In this document: piece after piece, positions 59,849 to 64,000 of the stretch | How the letters are laid out: each line of letters starts with the position of its first letter | Numbering within the stretch: position 1 is the first letter of the stretch | Assembly (NCBI RefSeq): GCF_036812735.1 | Contig: NZ_CP117523.1 | Span: 806,001 to 870,000, forward strand | Direction of reading: 5' to 3' | Origin: Terrisporobacter glycolicus ATCC 14880 = DSM 1288 | GTDB lineage: Bacteria; Bacillota; Clostridia; Peptostreptococcales; Peptostreptococcaceae | DNA length: 64,000 nt | Made by a program: the position numbers and the translations under genes | The notes under the pieces: generated by a model | The model's input: the letters and a program-made list of their open reading frames with translations, nothing else | Database searches by the model: none | Told to the model about the DNA's origin: nothing

Positions 59849-60946
59849 ATGAAAGTAGAAAGAGTAGCAATATTAGGTGGAGGAAATGGAGGAATTACTG
59901 CAGCGGCAGATTTAACTCAGAAGGGATTTTTAGTAAATATATTTGAATCGCAAAAATTTTGCAAAGACTTGCAATTTATTAAAAAAAATAATGAAATAGT
60001 CATAGAGTACAAAGGTAATAAATCAGTAGAAAAAATTAATTTAATAACTGATGACTTAGAAAAAGCAATTGAGGGTTGTCAAATTATTATGATAACAGTA
60101 CCCGGAATGGGAATAGAGTATTTTGCAGAGATACTTGCTCCAGTGGTTAAAGAAGAACAGGTAATTTTAATCAACTCTGCACCAGCCATGGCTTCTGTTA
60201 GATTTGTAAAAAAAGCAAAAGAAATGGGTATAGAAAAAGACTTTAAAATTGGAGAAACTAATTCTTTAACATATGCTACAAGAGCATATGTGAATGAAGG
60301 AAGAGTGGATGTTTCTTTAAAAGCAGGAAAAGTTTATTTAGCTGGTTATCCATCATGCAACACAGATGAAGTATTCAATACATGTGTACAAATATATGAT
60401 TGTTTTGTAAAAGCAGATAATGTAATTGTGGTAAACTTAGAAAATCCAAATCCATTAGTTCATCCAGGACCAACTTTATTAAATGCAGGAAGAATTGATT
60501 ATACTAAGGGAGAGTTTTGGTTATACAAAGAAGGTATAACTGAACATACAGTAAATATAGTTAAGGCAGTTGAAGATGAAAGAGAGGCTGTAGCAAAAGC
60601 TTTAGATATTAAATTAGAAGATACTAAACAGGCTCGTATAAATAGAGGTTACTTTGCAAATGAAGACAAACCTTTGCATGAGCTTTTTAACACAAGTCCA
60701 GTTTTCAAATATATAAAAGGTCCAGCAAGCGTGGAAGGAAGATATATGGTTGAAGATATATCAACAGGTCTTGTGCTTTGGTCTGATTTAGGAAAAGCTT
60801 TAAATGTACCTACGCCTAATATTGACTCTATAATAGTTCTTGGTGGAACATTGATAGGAAGAGATTTTTATAAAGAAGGACTAACTTTAGATAGTATAGG
60901 TCTTGGACACTTGAAGAGTAAAGAGGATATTTTAGCCAATATATAA
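59849..60946 (+). CDS. NAD/NADP octopine/nopaline (opine) dehydrogenase family protein
   Basis: A 365-residue dehydrogenase. The Rossmann motif is RVAILGGGNGGITAAADL at the N-terminus. The family's second domain is recognisable by NLENPNPLVHPGPTLLNAGR, YTKGEFWLYKEGIT and VEGRYMVEDISTGLVLWSDL. The His and acidic residues of the opine dehydrogenase active site (HPGP; EDISTG) are present. Opine dehydrogenases reductively join an amino acid and a 2-oxoacid; bacterial relatives also make metallophores or oxidise opines. No transporter or partner is encoded next to it. The start follows AAGGGGG with 12-base spacing. Confidence 0.88.
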   Translation: MKVERVAILGGGNGGITAAADLTQKGFLVNIFESQKFCKDLQFIKKNNEIVIEYKGNKSVEKINLITDDLEKAIEGCQIIMITVPGMGIEYFAEILAPVVKEEQVILINSAPAMASVRFVKKAKEMGIEKDFKIGETNSLTYATRAYVNEGRVDVSLKAGKVYLAGYPSCNTDEVFNTCVQIYDCFVKADNVIVVNLENPNPLVHPGPTLLNAGRIDYTKGEFWLYKEGITEHTVNIVKAVEDEREAVAKALDIKLEDTKQARINRGYFANEDKPLHELFNTSPVFKYIKGPASVEGRYMVEDISTGLVLWSDLGKALNVPTPNIDSIIVLGGTLIGRDFYKEGLTLDSIGLGHLKSKEDILANI

Positions 60947-60992
60947 TAAATTTTTAATAAAATAAAAGGGATATTAACATGGATAATTAAAA

Positions 60993-61030
60993 GAGGAGTA
61001 ATAGAATTGCTATTACTCCTCACTTTATTT
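60993..61030 (+). terminator. terminator of the opine dehydrogenase gene
   Basis: A 12-bp perfect stem GAGGAGTAATAG/CTATTACTCCTC followed by ACTTTATTTT. Confidence 0.8.
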
Positions 61031-61076
61031 TAATCAAAATTGTTAGTTTAACCTCGTAAAACTTGTTTATTTTAAG

Positions 61077-61145
61077 CAACGGAGATACCTGAAGCGGTAG
61101 CGAAGGTATATCGTTGGCGCCATAAACTTAACATCGTTAAGTTTA
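61077..61145. repeat. GC-richer hairpin element next to the CvfB gene
   Basis: CAACGGAGATACCT and AGGTATATCGTTG form an imperfect stem (61077-61115), followed by AAACTTAAC/GTTAAGTTT (61125-61145), which reaches the CvfB stop codon. G+C is well above the flanks. The block resembles part of the element at 39733-39812 on the other strand and may be a dispersed repeat used as a minus-strand terminator. Confidence 0.4.
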
Positions 61146-61985
61146 TTTTAGGAAAGTTCCTTCTTCATTTTGCATTAATAGTCCTTTTTTCATAAGAACA
61201 CCTAAAGCTCTTTTAAAGTTTTTCTTACTTGAATTAAATACAGTAGCTATTTCTTCGGGAGAAGATTTATCATTAAATCTCATAAATCCGTCATTTCCTT
61301 CCATGTAGTTCATTATAGCTAACTCTAACATATCCAATTCAATTTTTCTTTCTCCTCTAGGAGTAAGTCCAAGTCTTCCGTCTTCGTAAATCTTAATAAC
61401 TTTAAGGTCCTCTAACTTGTCTCCTATATTAAGTTCTGTAAAGTATTCGTTCTTTAATATAACTCCATCATACTTATTGTCTACACAGATAGTTGCAGAA
61501 TTATTAGTCTGGAATCCATAAACGATACCATCAACGCTGTCACCAACTTTATATGAATGTTTCACAGATAAGTAAGGGAATATATCAGTAGTAGCAGCAA
61601 GTCTACCAGTTTTATCTTCATAGATATAGAATAAATATCTATTTCCTTTAGTCATTTCGTATTTTTGTGCTTTAAAAGGAACTAAGATATCTTTTGGAAG
61701 ACCAATATCTATAAAACTTCCTATTTTTGTGTGAGCTACTACTTTTAAATAAGCAATTTCTCCAACCTGAGCTTTTGGGTATTCCATAGTAGCAGCAAGT
61801 CTTCCTTCAGAGTCTTTGTATATAAATACCTCTACCTCGTCACCAACTTCAATTTTATTTTTATTAAGTAGTCTATTGTGAAGAAGTACGTCATCGCTAG
61901 TATGTCCAGTTTCAGCATCTAAAAAATATCCAAATTCAGCTTTTCTTTTAACTTTAAGCTTGTTATACTGTCCTAATTTTATCAA
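61143..61985 (-). CDS. cvfB: S1-domain RNA-binding protein CvfB
   Basis: A 280-residue CvfB protein with tandem S1-type domains. Its S1 repeats include DEVEVFIYKDSEGRLAATM and RYLFYIYEDKTGRLAATTD, and EIAYLKVVAHTKIGSFIDIG opens another. The C-terminal part is a winged helix (SSPEEIATVFNSSKKNFKRA). Family length is normal. The start is TTG 61985 with AAGGAG 8 bases upstream. CvfB proteins bind RNA and affect virulence-gene and nutrient regulation in Gram-positives. Its 3' end runs into the GC-richer hairpin element. Confidence 0.92.
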   Translation of the reverse strand: MIKLGQYNKLKVKRKAEFGYFLDAETGHTSDDVLLHNRLLNKNKIEVGDEVEVFIYKDSEGRLAATMEYPKAQVGEIAYLKVVAHTKIGSFIDIGLPKDILVPFKAQKYEMTKGNRYLFYIYEDKTGRLAATTDIFPYLSVKHSYKVGDSVDGIVYGFQTNNSATICVDNKYDGVILKNEYFTELNIGDKLEDLKVIKIYEDGRLGLTPRGERKIELDMLELAIMNYMEGNDGFMRFNDKSSPEEIATVFNSSKKNFKRALGVLMKKGLLMQNEEGTFLK

Positions 61986-62201
61986 ATTTTCATCTCCTTA
62001 TTATGTTTGTAATATATATATCATAATTAAATATAATAACATATTTAGCCTTAATTATACTCAAAACTTATAAGAATTTAAAAAAATTATTTTAACATAG
62101 TAAAAAAATAAAATAAATATTGCATTAACCTTCAATTGTATTATAAAATTACTTGTGGACTATATTTTACTATGCCAACAACAATAATAAGGAGGAAGAT
62201 A

Positions 62202-62801
62202 GTGAGCAAGAAGATACGCCTAGCAACAGTAAAAGATTTAGCGAGAATACAAGAAATATATAGACCTTATGTTGAACAAGAAGATATTGTTGTAAACTCG
62301 GAGCATAGAGTACCAACCATGGAGGAATTAGAAGAAAGATTTGCTTTAGTAACTAAAGAATTTCCATGGTTAGTATGTGAAATAGAAGATGTAGTTGTAG
62401 CTTATGCATATGCAGGAAAGCCATTTAAAAGAGAAGGGTACAAATGGAATGCAGAAGTTTCAGTATATGCTGATGGGAAATACCATGGAAGAAGATTAGC
62501 ATCTGCCCTATATGAAAGTTTATTAGAATTATTAGAGGAACAGGGGTATTACAATGTGTATGCTTGTATATTATCTATAAATGAAAAAAGTATAAAATTC
62601 CATGAAAAGTATGGATTTAAAGTGATGAGTATTTTTCCAAATTCAGTGCATAAACATGACAAATGGATGGATGTAATATGGATGAATAAAGTATTACAGG
62701 AATTTAAAAATGATGTTAAAAATCCTGTATCGATATGGGATTTAGATAAGGAGCTAGTGGATAATATATTAAATAAAAATGGGGATATAATAAAAGGGTA
62801 A
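62202..62801 (+). CDS. GNAT family N-acetyltransferase (phosphinothricin acetyltransferase-like)
   Basis: A 199-residue acetyltransferase starting at GTG 62202, 6 bases after AAGGAGGA. The opening, KIRLATVKDLARIQEIYRPY, the acetyl-CoA loop GRRLASALYESLLELLEE and NEKSIKFHEKYGFK are those of Pat/YncA-type GNAT enzymes. An in-frame ATG at 62136 lies far upstream of the ribosome site. The last 35 residues extend beyond the usual domain. Possible substrates are methionine derivatives or glufosinate-like amino acids; not decided by sequence. Confidence 0.9.
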   Translation: MSKKIRLATVKDLARIQEIYRPYVEQEDIVVNSEHRVPTMEELEERFALVTKEFPWLVCEIEDVVVAYAYAGKPFKREGYKWNAEVSVYADGKYHGRRLASALYESLLELLEEQGYYNVYACILSINEKSIKFHEKYGFKVMSIFPNSVHKHDKWMDVIWMNKVLQEFKNDVKNPVSIWDLDKELVDNILNKNGDIIKG

Positions 62802-62843
62802 TAATATGGACACCAATCGGTTTATAAAAAAATATATAAAAAT

Positions 62844-62897
62844 AAAGCTATCTTGATGAATGATATGATAATCATTGCAAAAAGATAGCTTTTTTTA
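62844..62897 (+). terminator. terminator of the GNAT gene
   Basis: AAAGCTATCTT pairs with AAGATAGCTTT around a loop that has its own weak stem, followed by TTTTT. Confidence 0.8.
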
Positions 62898-62940
62898 ATT
62901 TTTAATCACTTAACTTGAGCAATGAATCTTTCTAATCATG

Positions 62941-63050
62941 TACAAGAGCTGTTAAATGGTTAAATTTAACCATTTTAAAAGCAACTCTTTTAGGGAAATT
63001 CAAAAAGATGTATTGTATTATCACAGCTATTTGGGGGAGCTGTGATTCTT
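62941..63050 (+). ncRNA. candidate structured RNA, no coding frame
   Basis: Between two terminators and the next gene lie AAATGGTTAAATTTAACCATTT (62954-62975, 22-bp palindrome), flanking AAGAG/CTCTT pairing, and ATCACAGCT/AGCTGTGAT (9-bp stem, 63020-63046) with TCTTATTTT after it. The 62802-63221 gap has no other feature. This could be a small RNA or a leader of the following gene; no promoter is clear. Confidence 0.3.
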
Positions 63051-63221
63051 ATTTTGATATAGATATAATTTCTATTATATTTATAAAAATCCTTCAATGA
63101 TAAAAAAATAAAAAACTTTAAATTTTGGAAATGAATTCTTGGCTTTATTAGTAATAAAAATATGTGCATGTGGAAATCTATAATAAATCTATAATTTCAT
63201 AGAAGAAAAAAGGAGGCAAAA

Positions 63222-63419
63222 ATGCGAAAAGTAAATCAAACTAGAAAAGAACTCCATGAAAGTGATATAAACAACTTTGTAAATCATGCAAGAAATTTTG
63301 AAGAATTAACTGATTTAATAGAGGATGAGAATGAAAAAGTAAGTAAAAAAATAAAGAAAGAAGGAAATTTTAAATTACCTTCTTATGAAGAAGTTCATTA
63401 TAGTAATGACAAATTTTAA
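63222..63419 (+). CDS. small acidic/basic protein, unknown
   Basis: A 65-residue hydrophilic protein with alternating charges (DLIEDENEKVSKKIKKEG) and a predicted coiled or helical middle. It starts MRKVNQTRKELHESD and follows AAAGGAGGCAAAA. No membrane segment, no cysteine. It is probably cytoplasmic; a sporulation or stress role is possible but nothing in the sequence shows it. It has its own 15-bp terminator. Confidence 0.6.
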   Translation: MRKVNQTRKELHESDINNFVNHARNFEELTDLIEDENEKVSKKIKKEGNFKLPSYEEVHYSNDKF

Positions 63420-63420
63420 T

Positions 63421-63460
63421 ACAAAAAACTACTGGATAAATAATTCCAGTAGTTTTTTGT
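63421..63460. terminator. strong bidirectional terminator
   Basis: A 15-bp perfect stem ACAAAAAACTACTGG/CCAGTAGTTTTTTGT with a 10-base loop. Confidence 0.9.
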
Positions 63461-63770
63461 ATTATAAATTATAATATATATTTACGTGTAAAAAAATGGT
63501 AAAAAAATATGCGATTATGTTATAATAAGTTGGAATAATGACTATTAATGTACAAATAAACTTAAAATGTTAAAATGGTTTGATAAAAATTTATAAGATA
63601 CATAACATAAAATATAGTGAGATTATTTGTATAATTGAAATTATATGGTTATTTTTCCCATGTTAATTATCCATAAAAATATGATAAAATATTTCAGATA
63701 TAGATAATTAACGGACTTTTACGGCTGGGTAAAAGTAAGTGTAAAAATATATGAGTAGGTGGAAGATAAT
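63461..63770 (+). promoter_or_regulatory. upstream region of uridine kinase with a leader hairpin
   Basis: A 310-base A/T-rich stretch. Candidate promoter boxes are TTGATA (63580-63585) and TAACAT (63603-63608), 17 bases apart. ACTTTTAC-GGCTGG-GTAAAAGT (63715-63736) is an 8-bp perfect hairpin in the leader. GGTGGAAG precedes the start. No open frame is seen. Confidence 0.45.
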
Positions 63771-64000
63771 ATGAAACAAGTGAGTGTTGTTGGTATAGCA
63801 GGTGGGACTGCATCAGGAAAATCAACTATAGTAAATTATATTAAAGAGTTTTTCAAGGATGATATAGAGTTAATTTGTCATGATAGTTACTACAAAGCAA
63901 ATGATGATAAAACTCTTGAAGAAAGAAAAAATTTAAACTACGATCATCCATCATCTTTTGAAACAAAAAGAATGATAGAAGACATAAAAAAGTTAAAAGC
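63771..64000 (+). CDS. udk: uridine kinase (3' end outside window)
   Basis: The first 76 codons of a uridine/cytidine kinase. It opens MKQVSVVGIAGGTASGKSTI, with the Walker A GGTASGKST, followed by LICHDSYYKAND (the conserved DxYY substrate motif) and NYDHPSSFE. These are diagnostic of Udk. It phosphorylates uridine and cytidine with ATP or GTP in pyrimidine salvage. The frame runs off the right edge. The ATG follows GGTGGAAGATAAT. Confidence 0.93.
   Translation, partial: MKQVSVVGIAGGTASGKSTIVNYIKEFFKDDIELICHDSYYKANDDKTLEERKNLNYDHPSSFETKRMIEDIKKLK

Overview
The window is 64 kb of very AT-rich DNA with Shine-Dalgarno sites close to AGGAGG, many TTG/GTG starts, dense Rho-independent terminators and the gene families of a low-GC, endospore-forming anaerobe. 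These include a spore photoproduct lyase family radical SAM protein, class I two-subunit fumarase, malic enzyme, CvfB, DUF1540 and DUF2089 proteins, and Cys-rich proteins that look like spore-surface components. I read it as a Clostridium-like chromosome (Clostridiaceae or Peptostreptococcaceae); the genus cannot be fixed from the sequence alone. No rRNA, tRNA, CRISPR array, prophage or intact insertion sequence was seen.

Layout. 1-3.1 kb: the end of a PRD-type PTS regulator and a galactitol-type PTS (IIB, IIA, IIC). 3.1-3.9 kb: a small BFD [2Fe-2S] protein and a membrane protein. 4.0-16.6 kb: a complete Ter stress system in one direction: three TerD proteins, a P-type Ca-type ATPase, a YceG-like protein, TelA, then an enzyme block (CitE-like lyase, PRTase-TRSP protein, PRTase-like/PELOTA protein, HAD phosphatase) and a membrane protein. 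16.6-18.7 kb: two tandem membrane-anchored alpha/beta hydrolases. 18.9-21.9 kb: a three-gene glycerol-3-phosphate-dehydrogenase-like flavoprotein operon. 22-25.8 kb: an SH3-repeat secreted protein and a MarR-controlled MFS efflux pump with a large coiled-coil insert. 26-29 kb: NAD kinase, a DUF2089 pair, a Fur-box/orphan-terminator region (possible sRNA), a stand-alone S4 paralogue and a DUF1540 protein. 29.2-31.7 kb: an ABC-2 efflux operon with its TetR regulator.

32.2-39.7 kb is an accessory island of poorly recognised, Cys-rich or lineage-specific proteins, some possibly decayed, which I interpret as spore coat or exosporium genes. 39.9-45.6 kb: YbaK, then a LytTR two-component system divergent from an FtsX-type ABC transporter. 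45.8-48.5 kb: an MBOAT/DHHW pair for cell-surface polymer O-acylation. 48.5-51.1 kb: a DUF3267 protease-like membrane protein, the SPL-family protein, and an alpha/beta hydrolase that has lost its nucleophile. 51.4-54.0 kb: fumarase alpha and beta, malic enzyme. 54.1-57.8 kb: a TPP riboswitch controlling thiS-thiF-thiG-thiH-thiE/tenI. 58-64 kb: a double-rhodanese lipoprotein, a small secreted protein, an opine dehydrogenase family enzyme, CvfB, a GNAT acetyltransferase, a small protein and the start of uridine kinase.

The most coherent unusual system is the Ter cluster. Its proteins are predicted from comparative genomics to couple metal- or membrane-linked stress sensing to synthesis of an unknown nucleoside-like compound, and here all parts sit behind one promoter whose -10 box lies inside a symmetrical operator. 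Other notable points are a perfect Fur-type palindrome next to an orphan transcription unit and a stand-alone rpsD, and two enzymes (an SPL-family protein and a lysophospholipase-like protein) that lack a key catalytic residue.
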